DNA of 64,000 nt from Loripinus fragilis (GCA_964019695.1 CAXHUL010000501.1:1-64000); one strand, 5' to 3'; numbered from the stretch's first letter, positions 51,165-63,480 are shown. Notes: generated from the letters alone by a model not told the origin. Made by a program: numbers and translations.

Positions 51165-51660
51165 ATGACTGATGCTTGTCCTAAGCTGGGTCCACCATGG
51201 CTCAACTGGAGGTTTCTTTAGCTCTGACTATCTGTGAGTCGTGAGCCCTTTTCTCTGTTTCATCATAGTGCGTTAATTTGATTATATTGTTTCTCTATGA
51301 TGATACATTACAATAGTTAGGAATCCCCCATGCGAGCTTAACATTTTTTGTGCTTCAACAATAGCAGATTCTAGGGCGAAGATTTGGTACAAGTAAAATG
51401 CATTTAAGCCTCAGTGGCTGTATGTTACTTTATGTCCATTCTAGTATTGCAATCATCTTGATGGGGAAGAGAGAGCTGGTTGTTTTGCTTAATTTGTCTT
51501 CCTGGTGTTAGGTGATGGTTGAGTGGCTCTTCCACGCGGTGCCATGGGGTTGTCTGCAGTTTGTGATCGTGGTATTTCCTGATCATACTCACTATTTTTG
51601 ACTGCTATCCGTTCTAAGGCGGTGGTTCTGTTGTTGTTGATTCGTTGTTGATTGCTGCTC
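51165..51660 (+). repeat. RT-element 3' UTR and tail
   Basis: Continues the RT 3' end after the SINE: 'gatgatacattacaatagtt', 'aagatttggtacaagtaaaa', then 'gtggtatttcctgatcatac'. Matched by 57742-58015 and in reverse by 6305-6759. Confidence 0.7.
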
Positions 51661-54236
51661 CCATTGTGGGATTCTGTAATAATTATTGTTCTATGTTTTT
51701 CGCTTTACTTTGTGTCCATTCTAGCTTTGCAATCATCTCGATGGGGAAGAGAGAGCTGATTGCTTTGCTTTGTTTGTCTTCCTGGTGTCTCGTGATTGTT
51801 GTTTGGCTCTTTTTCACGATACCACGGGTTTGTCTGCAGTTTGTGATTGTGGTATTTTCTGATCATCCTCACTTATTATTCGTAATATGAGGCTTATAAA
51901 AATTCCATGCCTATAAAGTTCTCACTCCTCTTCTGTGTTTTCAGTTGATTGTGAAAAAATACACACCCTTATTTCTTTAGATCGCTTCAATAAGTTCATT
52001 TCTTTCAAAACACTAAGAAATCATTCAGGATTTTTATTACATGTACAAAAGAACTGACAATAAGATACTCCAAAGCTCAGACATGGGCAACTGATCCAGT
52101 AATCCGGCTGTGCACATGTGAAGCCTGATCTGAATCTCCGCTGTTTGACCAACAGGTACTGATGATAGTTTATACAGTATATTTAATCCGCTAGTTCCAC
52201 AATGAAAACAGTGGGAGTTCCTTTCAGTTGGTGCAGCTGCACAGTTTGACTTGAATCTCCCGTTTACCGATATGCATAAATTACAAAAGTGTATTCATTG
52301 ACTTTTCGCTTACTGCAAAGGCGGCAACTTTAATATTCATATCTGGGCGTGGTTCGGCTATTTCACCGCTAAGGAAGGGAAAACAGGTTTTATTTATAAT
52401 TTGGTAAAGAGTTAATAAGCTTTTTGGGCCGCGCAAACGTGCGTGCATTTCATGAAAATCCTAACCGTATACACATTGAACTCACTTTATTAACCCTTAA
52501 AGTGCACAATCAAAAAATGTATTTTTTTTGTCGACCACTAAAATATATGAAGCCTCTTAGACAAACAGTGTGGACCCAGATCAGACTGCTCCTATAGGAG
52601 CAGTCTGGTCTGGGTCCACAATTTTTGCCTCTATGCTTATGTTAAATAGACACTTTTAGTTGCAGTTATTTTGCTGGCGTTTTAAGGACTAAATAATGAC
52701 TGAGGTAATGGTGAAAGATGATACAGTTACTTTTGAATAAAACCACGCCTCATTTTCAGCTTTTACCTATGTCTATGGTAGACCAGTCCTAATTACGCAT
52801 TCATGAGGCGCCGCCTTTACAGTAAGCTAAAAGTCAAGTTATACATGTACATATTGGTTAAATCGTAATCAAATTCTATCTGTCTAAGGGTTTCCTTAGT
52901 CTATCTTCACAAAACCCAACAAAATATGTGAACATAATCTATTCATTTTGTGGTATGAAACCATTTAAGATAATGATACATGTACATGTAGCTGTGGAAA
53001 TGTAGGCTATCTATACTAGTCAGATCATTTGCACAACATACTATAGATCTGCACATATCTATGCATGTACTTGTAGTTAAAGTTAAAATATGCTGGAAGC
53101 ATGAAGCTTTTTTACAGCAGCTAAGCCACGCCACACACAACAGCCACTAGTGAGGCTATAGTTCTATTTATTGTCGGAGCTGTCCTTTTAAAAAACAACA
53201 GCAAAAAACAAGAGGGCTATAGTGGCCCTCCCATTGTGGGATTCTGTAATAATTATTGTTCTATGTTTTTCGCTTTACTTTGTGTCCATTCTAGCTTTGC
53301 AATCATCTCGATGGGGAAGAGAGAGCTGATTGCTTTGCTTTGTTTGTCTTCCTGGTGTCTCGTGATTGTTGTTTGGCTCTTTTTCACGATACCACGGGTT
53401 TGTCTGCAGTTTGTGATTGTGGTATTTTCTGATCATCCTCAGTTATTATTTGTAATATGAGGCTCATAAAAATTCCATGCCTATAAAGTTCTCACTCCTC
53501 TTCCGTGTTTTCAGTTGACTGTGAAAAAATACACACCCTTACTTCTTTAGATCGCTTCAATAAGTTCATTTCTTTCAAAACACTAAGAAATCATTCAGGA
53601 TTTTTATTACATGTACAAAAGAACTGACAATAAGATACTCCAAAGCTCAGACATGGGCAACTGATCCAGTAATCCAGCTGTGCACATGTGAAGCCTGATC
53701 TAACTCTCCGCTGTTTGACCAACAGGTACTGATGATAGTTTATACAGTATATTTAATCCGCTAGTTCCACAATGAAAACAGTGGGAGTTCCTTTCAGTGT
53801 GTGCAGCTACACAGTTTGACTTGAGTCTCCCGTTAATTACAAAAGTGTAAATGTACATATTGGTTAAATCGTAATCAAATTCTATCTGTCTAAGGGTTTC
53901 CTTAGTCTATCTTCACAAAACCCAACAAAATATGTGAACATAATCTATTCATTTTGTGATATGAAACCATTTAAGATAATGATACATGTACATGTAGCTG
54001 TGGAAATGTAGGCTATCTATACTAGTCAGATCATTTGCACAACATACTATAGATCTGCACATATCTATGCATGTACTTGTAGTTAAAGTTAAAATATGCT
54101 GGAAGCATGAAGCTTTTTTACAGCAGCTAAGCCACACCACACACAACAGCCACTAGTGAGGCTATAGTTCTATTTATTGTCGGAGCTGTCCTTTTAAAAA
54201 ACAACAGCAAAAAACAAGAGGGCTATAGTGGCCCTG
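51661..54236. repeat. Tandem segmental duplication
   Basis: The block from 'cccattgtgggattctgtaa' (about 51659) to 'gggctatagtggccct' (about 53228) is repeated at 53229-54236 with over 95% match by eye. The second copy lacks the MITE at 52294-52841 and ~17 bases near 52265-52283. The short ORFs at 51645-51890 and 53236-53460 are copies of the RT tail, not genes. Confidence 0.9.
52294..52841. mobile_element. MITE with TA duplication, present in one duplicate only
   Basis: Inverted ends share 'ttgactttt-gcttactg-aaaggcgg'. TA borders both ends, and the second copy of the duplication (about 53846-53860) shows the empty site 'aaaagtgtaaatgtacat'. A perfect 'gactgctcc/ggagcagtc' palindrome lies at about 52584-52604. 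Confidence 0.8.
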
Positions 54237-54289
54237 AATCGCTCACCTGTACTATGTGCACCAGTCTTGTTCAGTGGAATTAAGGTAAT

Positions 54290-55975
54290 TATTCAAACCT
54301 TTTTCCCTATATAAGCCTATGCAAAACATTTGACCCCGAGGTGGGGCCATTTTTGGCCCCAGGTCTATAATTCGAAACAAACTTGGTAGAGGTCCACTAG
54401 TTGATGCTGCATACCAAATAGCAAGGCACTCGGCCTTGTGGTTTCAGACAAGAAGATTTTTCATTTTTCCCTATATAAGCCTATGTAAAACATGTGACCA
54501 CCGGGGCGGGGCCATTTATTATCCCAGGGCTATAATTTGAATAAACTTGGTAAAAGGTCCACTAGGTGATGCTAAATACTAAATATCAATAGTCTAGGCC
54601 TTCTGGTTTCAGACTAGAAGATTTTTCAACGTTTTCCCTATATAAGCCTATGTCAAACATGAGACCACGGGGGCGGGCCATTCCTGGCCCCAGGGCTAGA
54701 ATTTGAACAAACTTGGTAGAGGTCCACTTGGTGATGCTATATACCAAATACCAAGGCTCTAAGCCTTGTGGTTTCAGACAAGAAGATTTTTTGACATTTC
54801 CCCTATATAAGCCTATGTAAAACATGTGACCTGGGGCGTGGCCATTTTTGGCCCAAGCGATATAATTTGAACAAACTTGGTAGAGGTTCACGAGGTGATG
54901 GTAAATACCAAATATCAATAGTGTAGGCCTTCTGGTATATGACAAGAAGATTTTTTTCACGTTTTCCCTTTATAAGACGATGTAAAACATTTGACCCCGG
55001 TACGGAGCCTTTATAGGCCCCACAGCTATAATTCCAACAGACTTGGTAGAAGTCCACTGGGTGATGCTACATACCAAATATCAAGGCTCTAAGCCTTCTG
55101 GTTTCATACAAGATTTCTTCATATTTTCTCTATATAAGCCTATGTTAAACATGTGACCACGGGGGGGGGGGGGGGGGGGGGGGGGGCGAGGGCATTTATG
55201 GCCCCAGGACTATAATTTGAACAAACTTGGTAAAAGGTCCACTAGGTGATGCTAAATACCAAATATTAAGAGTCTAGGCCTTCTGGTTTCAGACAAAAAG
55301 ATTTTTCCACGTTTTCCCAATATAAGCCTATGTAAAACCTTTGAACGCGGTGGCAGGGCCATTTCTGGCCCCACAGCTATAATTTGAACATACTTGGTAG
55401 AGGTCTACTTGGTTAGCTATATACCAAATATCAAGGCACTAGGCCTGTAATTTCAGACAAAAAGATTTTACCACATTTTCCTTATATAAGCCTATGTAAA
55501 ACATGTAACCCCGGGGCATGGCAATTTTTGCCCAGGGCTATAATTTGGAACAAACATGGTAGAGATTCACTAGGTGATCTTAAATACCAAATATCAATAG
55601 TGTAGGCCTTCTGGTTTCAAACAAGAAGATTTTTCACATTTTCTCTCTATAAGCCTTTTGTAAAACATTTGACCCCGAGGTGGTGCCATTTTTGGCCCCA
55701 GGGCTACAATTTGAATGAACATGGTAGAGGTCCACTAGGTGATGCTACATACAAAATATCAAGGCTCTAGGCCTTGTGGTTTCAGACAAGAAGATTTTTT
55801 CACATTTCCCCTATATAAGCATATGTTAAACAAGTGACCGGGGTCTGGCCATTTTTAGCCCAAGGGCTATATTTCGAATAAACTTGGTAGAGGTTCACTA
55901 GGTGATGCTACATACCAAATATCAAGGCTCCAGGCTTTCTGGCTTCAGACAAGAAGATTTTTAAAAGTTTTCATC
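54290..55975. repeat. ~170-bp tandem array, about ten copies
   Basis: The unit contains 'ccctatataagcctatgt', 'ggggccatttttggcccc', 'tataatttgaacaaacttgg', 'tagaggtccactaggtgatg' and 'ggtttcagacaagaagattt'. Copies are 80-90% alike by eye. A G homopolymer at about 55161-55186 within one copy is probably expanded or poorly assembled. ORFs here cross unit borders and are spurious. Confidence 0.92.
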
Positions 55976-57400
55976 TCAAAAATCTATTTTTAGCCTCTGT
56001 GACCTAGATATGCAACGGACCAGAACCATTTGAACAAGGATCATTGACACTTGCTATGGGTAAATGCCTATGGTTTTTCAGTAAAAATAAAAGTTCGCCA
56101 ATCGTCTCTTTCTTCACCCTAAAGCTACCCTGACCTGAGTACTTTATGGCAGTGAAATCCATTTCGATATTAAATGATTCAAAGATGTAATATAAAGTTT
56201 TGGGTAGAACAATCAGTTTTACATTTAATTTATAGAAATCAGAAAACATTTTTTAAAATATCATCCCCCACCCCCCCCCCCCCCCATGTGCCAGCAAAAG
56301 CTTTTACCTGTTTATGTGTTACAATATTTTACACATTGTATGGAAGAGGCTTGATGGCGCAAGGGAGGGGGAGATGTTCAGCAGCCCAAAAACCTAGGGC
56401 CTAAGCCTGTAAAATGCCTTTTCTTCCGAATAAGACATGAATGACAGTATGAAGTTCTCTAGAACCAACCTCCTAAATTGCTTTGTATTCTTTGCTAGTT
56501 TAATATAAAGTACATAAGGGTTAAAAGTAGAATTAGCAAGGTTTTAGCATTTTTTCATAAGACAAAATCTCACTGTTATTTAATGACATATTCTTTTGCA
56601 AACGTCCTGTACTTATTTTTTTGCATGCTAGGGAATTTGTTTTTATTTTCATCTGCTGACTTTCTTCAAACTTAAGTTTTTACAAATAAACCAACCAGGA
56701 CCACCATCGGAGAGTCAAACAGTTTGGATCCAGACCAAGACAGACATTCTGTTGGCCTTCATCTGGGCTCAAACTGTTTGCAAAAGGCTATATGCAGACG
56801 TCTAAATTCCCTGCTGGCATGCAAAGTTATAACAGGTAAATACTTGAGTGTTCAATTAGGTAGCTTTAAACTTGGATATACATGTATTTGTTATACCATA
56901 AATACTCGGACACTTTAAATGCATTTCGACATTTTATGCCCTTTAAACAAAGCAAAAGTAATATTCAAAGGATCTAGTAAAGAATCAGTTTTACTTTCAA
57001 ACGCTAAATGGGACACTTTCGTTCCTTCAAAAGTGTTTATTTCTTTTGTTTTGCTTCAGTTTTGTATTATTTACGGTACATGTAGGAAATAATGTACAGG
57101 TAACTTCTAAATTATCTCCCCGAATTCATTTAATTACTAAACATATTTTGTTTTTAAACAATTTCATCAATTATCGTGATTCAATAATACTCTGCATATG
57201 ATACATTCAGTAGTTGTCACCATGCCTACCACATAAATCAGGAAAAAGTGCAGACATCACTTTTTAAGTCACTTTTCATTGTCATGAAATTTCAGACTCC
57301 CTCCCCTTTCTACCCGCCATATCATTCGAGTGCATAGGAATTTTGAAAATATTTTGCTAGCTGGCTCTTGCCATAAGATTCATCTATTGCACTGATACTA
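55976..57400. other. No recognisable gene; C-tract at 56267-56285
   Basis: AT-rich sequence with short ORFs only. 'cagttttactttcaaacgct' and surroundings show no repeat elsewhere in the window. Confidence 0.45.
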
Positions 57401-57620
57401 CATGCATCGCACCAGAAGCTCAAAAGCAGTGTTCTGGGAACCAGAAAAATAGGCGTATAAGGCCCAAACAGTCAATGATCCTTTTGGTAGAGGGCCACCC
57501 AAGGATCATTTGTGTGAAATTATTTCAAAATTGGACCAGGGGTTAAGGAGGAGTTGTCATTTAAGTCAATTGTTAACGGACGACAGACAAAGACCGATCA
57601 CAAAACAACAAAAAACATGA
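57401..57620. repeat. Bivalve-type interspersed repeat
   Basis: 'cttttggtagagggccaccc', 'aaggatcatttgtgtgaa', then 'gttaacggacgacagac': pattern of a widespread bivalve repeat ending in a 'gacggac'-like tail. Confidence 0.5.
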
Positions 57621-57626
57621 TTGTGC

Positions 57627-58015
57627 CTTATTGTAGACCCAATTACGGTTTATAGCTATGGTTTCCTCTTTAATTGCATGATGGTGGGTCAGGCCTCAGA
57701 CTAAATGTGGCTCTGACGTAAAGCTCTAATCAGTGGGTTGGTGCCTGATGCTTGGCTGTAGCTCGGCCCAACATAGCTCAACTTGAGGTTTTCTTTAGAT
57801 CTGTGAGTCATTGGCCTTTTCTCTGTTTCATCATAGTGCGTTAATTTGATCATATTATTTCTCTGTGATGATACATTGCAATAGTTAGGAATCCTCTTTG
57901 CCAGCTTAACATTGTTTGTGCTTCAACATCAGCAGAATCTAGGGCAAAGATTTGGTACCAGTAAAATGCATTTAAGCCTCAGTGGCTGTATGTTGTGGTA
58001 TTTCCTGATCATAGC
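57627..58015 (+). pseudogene. RT C-terminus fragment with 3' UTR
   Basis: Reads 'DPITVYSYGFLFNC' then a stop, followed by the family's 3' UTR and 'gtggtatttcctgatcat' tail. It provides the empty site for the SINE at 50950. Confidence 0.65.
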
Positions 58016-58082
58016 CACTTCCTTTTTATAAAAAGTTGGTCCCAACGGATTGCGCAGACGCACAGACAGAAATGTTTTTATT

Positions 58083-58105
58083 NNNNNNNNNNNNNNNNNN
58101 NNNNN
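58083..58105. other. Assembly gap (23 N)
   Basis: Run of N. The sequence right of it starts in an 'attcg'-rich repeat, so the gap probably reflects repeat collapse. Confidence 0.99.
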
Positions 58106-58500
58106 CGATTCGAAAAATCGTGCGTGATTCGTACTAAATTCCTAATACCCCTATTCCACACAGGCCACGAATCGCGCGAATCGCCACAAATTGATTTTTT
58201 ATTGATTCGGGGGATTCGTGAGGTTTCATTAAAACATTTTCTCCAATCGTGATGTTCTACAAGTCAGTCCTGATTCAGATACGATGGCTTTACGATGTCT
58301 TTACGAATATTCTGGGGAATCGGCTGGAATCGCGCAAGAATTAATTACGATTAGCAAAATAACTTTAGAACATGCTGCACGAAAGTTAAGGAATCAATTA
58401 CGAATCAGTTAAGAATATGCCGAATGTAGCACGAATTGGGCACGAATAATCAGAAATCCGCGACGATTCGCCACGATTCGCGAGATTGATCCTGCAACTT
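58106..58500. repeat. 'attcg'-rich repeat, copy 1
   Basis: Shares with 60195-60540, in the same orientation, 'ccctattccacacaggccac', 'gaggtttcattaa', 'gctggaatcg', 'caagaattaat' and the ending 'gacgattcgccacgattcg'. Dense short 'attcg/cgaat' words. Confidence 0.8.
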
Positions 58501-58524
58501 GAGTATTGAAAACAGCTACTTATA

Positions 58525-59854
58525 CGAGGGCTGTTCAAATATGAATGCAAGTAGCTTCATAACTTTCTTCACATATATGCTACGGCAAAATGTTATACCT
58601 TTCTGGAAAGCTCTATTTGTCACCTTTAAAATGGCACCAAACATAAAGAAACACTAACTACATTTCTCGAGTTACAGACCCTTATATAAAGGCCATTCCT
58701 GTATACTGAAGATTTTCTGAAGCAAATTACAATGCACATTTTGGTACATCAATGATATAGTGTCATATCTCTGTAAGTTTTAGACAAAATGGCACAAAAT
58801 TTTAAATGCAAGTTTAAGTAACAATTTAAAAGTTGCTTGCAGGAAAAAGTTTATATAATCCTGTTTCAATCTCGAGTAAACGGACACGTTTGTGACGTCA
58901 TTAATTTTATGATAAACGTCATTTTGAGTTATCTACTGGCGATTGAATAATAAATATCGCTGTGTCGTTTTCTTTGCGTTTTGCTGAAAACATGCTAAAT
59001 ATGTCATAAGGAAGTTTTCAAAATAATCCGTCCTCTATTTACAGAGTTATCCCACTTTATATAATTTTTCAAGCATGTTTCTGCTTCTTAATGACGTGTT
59101 TACATTAATTAAAATATGTTCAATCTGTCTAGTTCTCAAGACCAGGTAAGTAATTTTATTGTAAATAATGCCTAAAGTGGTCAAACTTAAAGTTTACGTT
59201 CAAATTTAGAACAAAGCCGCACCCGCACTGTTATGATAAAAAATAAGTATAAATTCTATAACCCCTTTCACTTAAGGTATTTTTGACTTGATAAAAATGC
59301 TTTTCAGCGGTTAAAAATTACCCACTATCCATCAATAATTTGTAGCAACAACTCAGTATGAGCGATCAACATATTGTCTTTGAGTTAAAACTAGTTTAAA
59401 TGATGTTTCGTGCATTTTGTTATAGATAAGTTAAACTGAAAACTGAAAGGTGATGTTTTGTTTACCATTTATTTGCAAGCATAAAGAGACTTTAGTGAAA
59501 ACGATTCGTTGTAATTTAACAAAAGCATGTCAGATTTTCGCAACTTTCACAGAATCATTGTGTAAGAGTATGGGGATACTTCCTTCAAAATTTCAAGAAA
59601 TTTCACCTGTTCTTCGAAGAATAATACGCTCGTCTCTGTCACTGGTAGATGTTCAAAGCATTTAGTTTGTTAGTATACACACGTGACCCTCATTCAAAGG
59701 GCTATAACTCGATAAATATACTGTATTTTTCTTTTGGTCTGGTGCCACTTTAAAGGTGACATACAGTCCTTTATAGAAACGTTTACCATTTTGTCGTAGC
59801 ATATATGTGAAGAAAGTTATGAAGCCACTTGCATTCATATTTGAACAGCCCTCG
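58525..59854. mobile_element. Mariner-like TIR element, ~160-bp inverted ends
   Basis: Ends begin CGAGGGCTGTTCAAATATGA on both sides (right as reverse complement), bordered by TA. Inverted homology extends about 160 bp. 1330 bp total with no convincing transposase; the 71-codon ORF at 59450-59665 has no domain. The terminal CGAGGG matches the element at 2331-3273. Confidence 0.8.
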
Positions 59855-59856
59855 TA

Positions 59857-60190
59857 TAGCTAGAAGAAAACAACTACATTAAAGTCGAGAGGCCCAGGCA
59901 ATGACTCATTGACTTTGGAAAATATGGCAGTTCGCCATTGGCAAAATCACCAGCCAGGAGCTACTGACTGATCCTGATTGTGCTACAGAATCTGCCAAAT
60001 ATGTTTCAACTTCTAGGACTAGCTCACATGCGCGTGACGGGGTAATTAATCTAAGGGAAAATCCCTCTACTATATCTTCCTTGGTTTTATTGCTTGGCAT
60101 AATCTCCTGATTCCCCGCGAATGAGCTAAGAGTAGCTACGAACGCCCAAAAACGCCTTACGCATTACTCGTACATTTGAATATGTATATT
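59857..60190. other. No recognisable feature
   Basis: 330 bases between the mariner-like element and the second 'attcg' repeat; a 64-codon minus-strand ORF (59906-60100) has no recognisable domain. Confidence 0.4.
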
Positions 60191-60194
60191 AGTA

Positions 60195-60545
60195 TGTAAT
60201 ATCCCTATTCCACACAGGCCACGAATCGCCGGAATCGCCACAAATTGTTTTTTTTCTTATTCGGAGGATTCGTGAGGTTTCATTAATTTTTCTTCTCCAA
60301 TCGCGATTTTCTATGAGTCAGTCCAGATTCAGATACGATGTCGTTACGAATATTCAGGGAAATCGTCCCATTTGGCTGGAATCGTGCAAGAATTAATCGA
60401 TTAGCAAAATAACATTAGAAATGCTGCATGAAAGTTCAGGAATCAGTTACGAATCAGTTAACAATATGCCGAATGCAGCACGAATTGGGCACGAATTAAC
60501 AGAAATCCGCGACGATTCGCCACGATTCGCGAGTTTTTCTCTCAC
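60195..60545. repeat. 'attcg'-rich repeat, copy 2
   Basis: Direct copy of 58140-58500. The pair brackets the mariner-like element plus ~340 bases, but I saw no target duplication for a larger unit. Confidence 0.8.
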
Positions 60546-60599
60546 GATATTTATAAAAAAGGCACATACATGCTTCGGGGCATCAGTTCCCAAATGAAT

Positions 60600-61233
60600 G
60601 TTCCTCGTAATGCCTCAGTCACACACACACTTACGGACTCTGCGGATGGTACATAAAGCCCGTCCACAACTATCCGTTCATTCCGTAACGATACGTATCA
60701 CATCTGCAGAGTACGTAACAGTTCGTATCTTATCCACAACTTACCGCAATGTCCTTTCCATCCGCGCCCAACTTTTGAAAAATATCAAAAAAGTTCTGCA
60801 GATGAAAACAACGCAATGATACGTAACGCTAGGCAAGAATACGTAAGTATTCGTATCGTATCCGCATCTTATTCATATCTGAACGTATCAAAACGTATCA
60901 TTCCGCAGTCGACCCAAAGTTGCGGACTGGTACGGTTTCATTCGGGTCGTAACATTTAGTAACGCTTAGTTACTTATCGCATTCGGCGTATTTTTACCTG
61001 TAAACGCAGATTGTTGCGGATAGTTGTGAATGGCTGATTTCATATGCAGGTAAAAACGTACTGTTATAACCCCTTAGGTGGATGATGAAGCCCCTTGCTA
61101 CAGCGCCTCTGGAACAGGAGAGTGAGTCTTCAACTATCGTCTTGCTCGTGCCAGACGATGTGTTGAGAATGCATTTGGCATACTGACCATAGGAGCGAAT
61201 AGAATATCCGCAGAAAGTGTATGCAGGAAAGAC
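60600..61233 (+). pseudogene. PIF/Harbinger transposase remnant with degenerate subterminal repeats
   Basis: At 61129-61233 the plus strand reads 'FNYRLARARRCVENAFGIL' and runs to a TGA. 'NYRLxRARRxVENAFGIL' is the signature near the third catalytic residue of Harbinger/HARBI1-type transposases (the Glu of VEN). The upstream coding part is absent. Instead 60600-61050 is full of degenerate 'cgtatc', 'cgtaac' and 'tccgca' words, perhaps a subterminal region of the same element. Confidence 0.7.
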
Positions 61234-61794
61234 TGAATGTTCTAAGATTTAAACCATGGAGATTTTTTTACATGAGTGTTGATGTATTATTGCATTTATT
61301 AAATGAGATGAGGAAAATTGATAATATTTGAGGCTCTGCCAAGGATGTTATCATTTATCATTAACATTTGTTCAATAATTTTTGAACGCAAATGCAATGT
61401 TCTGTTTGTCATATGACATATTTGCATTTGCATGTATAGATAAAAGTCCAAACTGTCAAGAATCTTACCTAATATTACTCAAAAACCGATGTCATATAGT
61501 AGCGTATGTGTAACTTATTTGTCTATATCTACAAATGGATTATCATATTATTTGCTTGGCCTCCTTTTAGATTATGCGACATCTGCGTCTTTATCCGCTG
61601 TCTCTTGCTGACTATGTATGAGGCGTAGGAAATGGCTAGATATATACTTGTCATCCTGTTGAGATGTTTGAGGTTGAGAGTGTTCTTTCTAGAGACTATG
61701 CTTATTTGCTGCTTCTTCTTTCCAGGCATAATGTTTAAAACGAACGATAGGGTGCCAAGTCTGCGGTTGCAAACGTCACAATTAGACCCACTAA

Positions 61795-61796
<2 letters not shown>

Positions 61797-61868
<72 letters not shown>
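61797..61868. repeat. (TA)n microsatellite
   Basis: About 36 perfect TA units adjoining the 3' end of the Penelope-like fragment at 61869. Confidence 0.97.
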
Positions 61869-61870
<2 letters not shown>

Positions 61871-62249
61871 TCAAATAAAGAATAAAAATTCGCCTTGTTT
61901 TTTCTTCTAATTTAATTCTTAACGCGTTTCACTACTGTGTAGATCTTCAGAAGACATTATTTTAAACGACGTCAGCGTCTATAGCAACAACGTTATTAAA
62001 TACAGGAAGTGACGTCACAAGTATTATAATGTAATAATAGGTAGAAATGTTGTGAAAAAGATTGACAGATTTAAGAATTCTAAATGCTTTTATTCAATTT
62101 TGGTTTAAAAAGGCTAATGAAATGTTTTTCTTTCATTTTGCGTGCGGAGACGCAATCGGTCTGCATTTTGTAAAGTGGCAGAATTGAAAATTTAACGGGT
62201 TGAAATCTTGCACAGTTCGCAATATGGTTACTGACATACAGTATTCGAA
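61869..62249 (-). pseudogene. Penelope-like element 3' end, copy 1 (GIY-YIG C-terminus)
   Basis: Near-identical to 63481-63861. On the minus strand it encodes only the last part of the endonuclease ('[16 protein letters not shown]', '[10 protein letters not shown]') and its 3' UTR. It is cut at about 62249, where an inverted-repeat element begins. Confidence 0.8.
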
Positions 62250-62253
62250 CTCT

Positions 62254-63192
62254 AAACTATAGGTAGCTGCGTCTTGCCCCGAACGGGAAGGGGATAACGA
62301 CAACTGTCCCCGAATGGTGCGTTTCTGCGCATGCGTCATTTGTTTTTAAAATAGACCGCCAAAAACTCCAATGTCTATTAATAGCGCTTAACAAGATGCA
62401 GCTTTTAAATAAGATAAGACTTTATGTAGAAGTCATATTTTTAAGATGCCTGAAATAGGGATGGATGCCTCTATGGATGCTTAATGTAAATAATCGCACA
62501 TCATTTCCAACAATTTCCTACAATATGCCCCCGAACCCAATCCTCCATTTAGACTCAGATCAGCCTTTGCGTATGTGCAGTTGTAAACGTATCAGTGTAT
62601 TTGCTTTTTCCTTTTTGAGGATGACATTCACAAGCGCAAATTTCTTTAACTATGATCAGACGATGGCTATCGCCTGCACATATATCATATAAGGCTAGCC
62701 TGGAAACATGTCCTAATTCCTGTAATAAAATGAAGGCAAATGGATGTGCGTGTTTCCCCTTAGATAAACGTACAACTATGTTCTGAAGTCGTTGTGATGA
62801 GACAGTCAGAACTGGATGAGCGTATTTCTATATCAGATATGACTATACACTGATACGTTTACAACTGCACATACGCAAAGGCTGATCTGAGTCTAAATGG
62901 AGGATTGGGTTCGGGGGCATATTGTAGGAAATTGTTGGAAATGATGTGCGATTATTTACATTAAGCATCCATAGAGGCATCCATCCCCGTTTCAGGCATC
63001 TTAAAAATATGACTTCTACATAAAGTCTTATCTTATTTAAAAGCTGCATCTTGTTAAGCGCTATTAATAGACATTGGGGTTTTTGGCGGTCTATTTTAAA
63101 AACAAATGACGCATGAGCAGAAACGCACCATTCGGGGACAGTTGTCGTTATCCCCTTCCCGTTCGGGGCAAGACGCAGCTACCTATAGTTTC
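62254..63192. mobile_element. Foldback element, ~345-bp inverted arms
   Basis: The arms (62254-62600, 62850-63192) begin 'aactataggtagctgcg' and contain 'ggggataacgac', 'ctgtcccc' and 'cgcatgcgtcatttg'; they are nearly identical. The ~250-base loop has no gene. A related 'cgcaccatgcggggacagtt' block occurs at 9297-9316. ORFs at 62465-62692 and 62843-63049 are the two arms read on opposite strands. Confidence 0.85.
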
Positions 63193-63195
63193 GGA

Positions 63196-63367
63196 CAGTA
63201 ACGGGTCATTGCGGATAAATGCGAATGTCAGCGGATTGATGCGTTCCATTGAACCGACACAAAGCGGAAAGATACCAATAGATACAGACTACATCCCTTT
63301 CATTACCTTCCCTTACCTTTAGATACGAGTAAATGCGAATTGATACCTTTAGATGCGAACTGTTGCG

Positions 63368-63368
<1 letters not shown>
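63196..63368. repeat. Degenerate 'gatgcgaa/gataaatgcg' repeats
   Basis: Irregular repeats of 'gcggataaatgcgaatg' and 'agatgcgaactgttgcg' just before the (TA) tract, in character like 60600-61050. Confidence 0.5.

Positions 63369-63446
<78 letters not shown>
63369..63446. repeat. (TA)n microsatellite
   Basis: About 39 TA units, followed by 33 bases and the second Penelope-like 3' end. Confidence 0.97.
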
Positions 63447-63448
<2 letters not shown>

Positions 63449-63480
63449 AAAAAAGAAAGTCTACAATACAGGAAATTAAA

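Noticed and set aside
51645..51890. 81-codon ORF, repeated at 53236-53460 and in reverse at 6263-6448
   Set aside because: It is the non-coding 3' tail of the RT family read in one frame; frame and ends are not conserved.
59450..59665. 71-codon ORF in the mariner-like element
   Set aside because: No transposase motif and too short.
62127..62160. Relationship between 'ttcattttgcgtgcggagacg' here and the satellite hairpin motif
   Set aside because: Here it is coding sequence of the GIY-YIG endonuclease; the shared dozen bases are probably coincidence.
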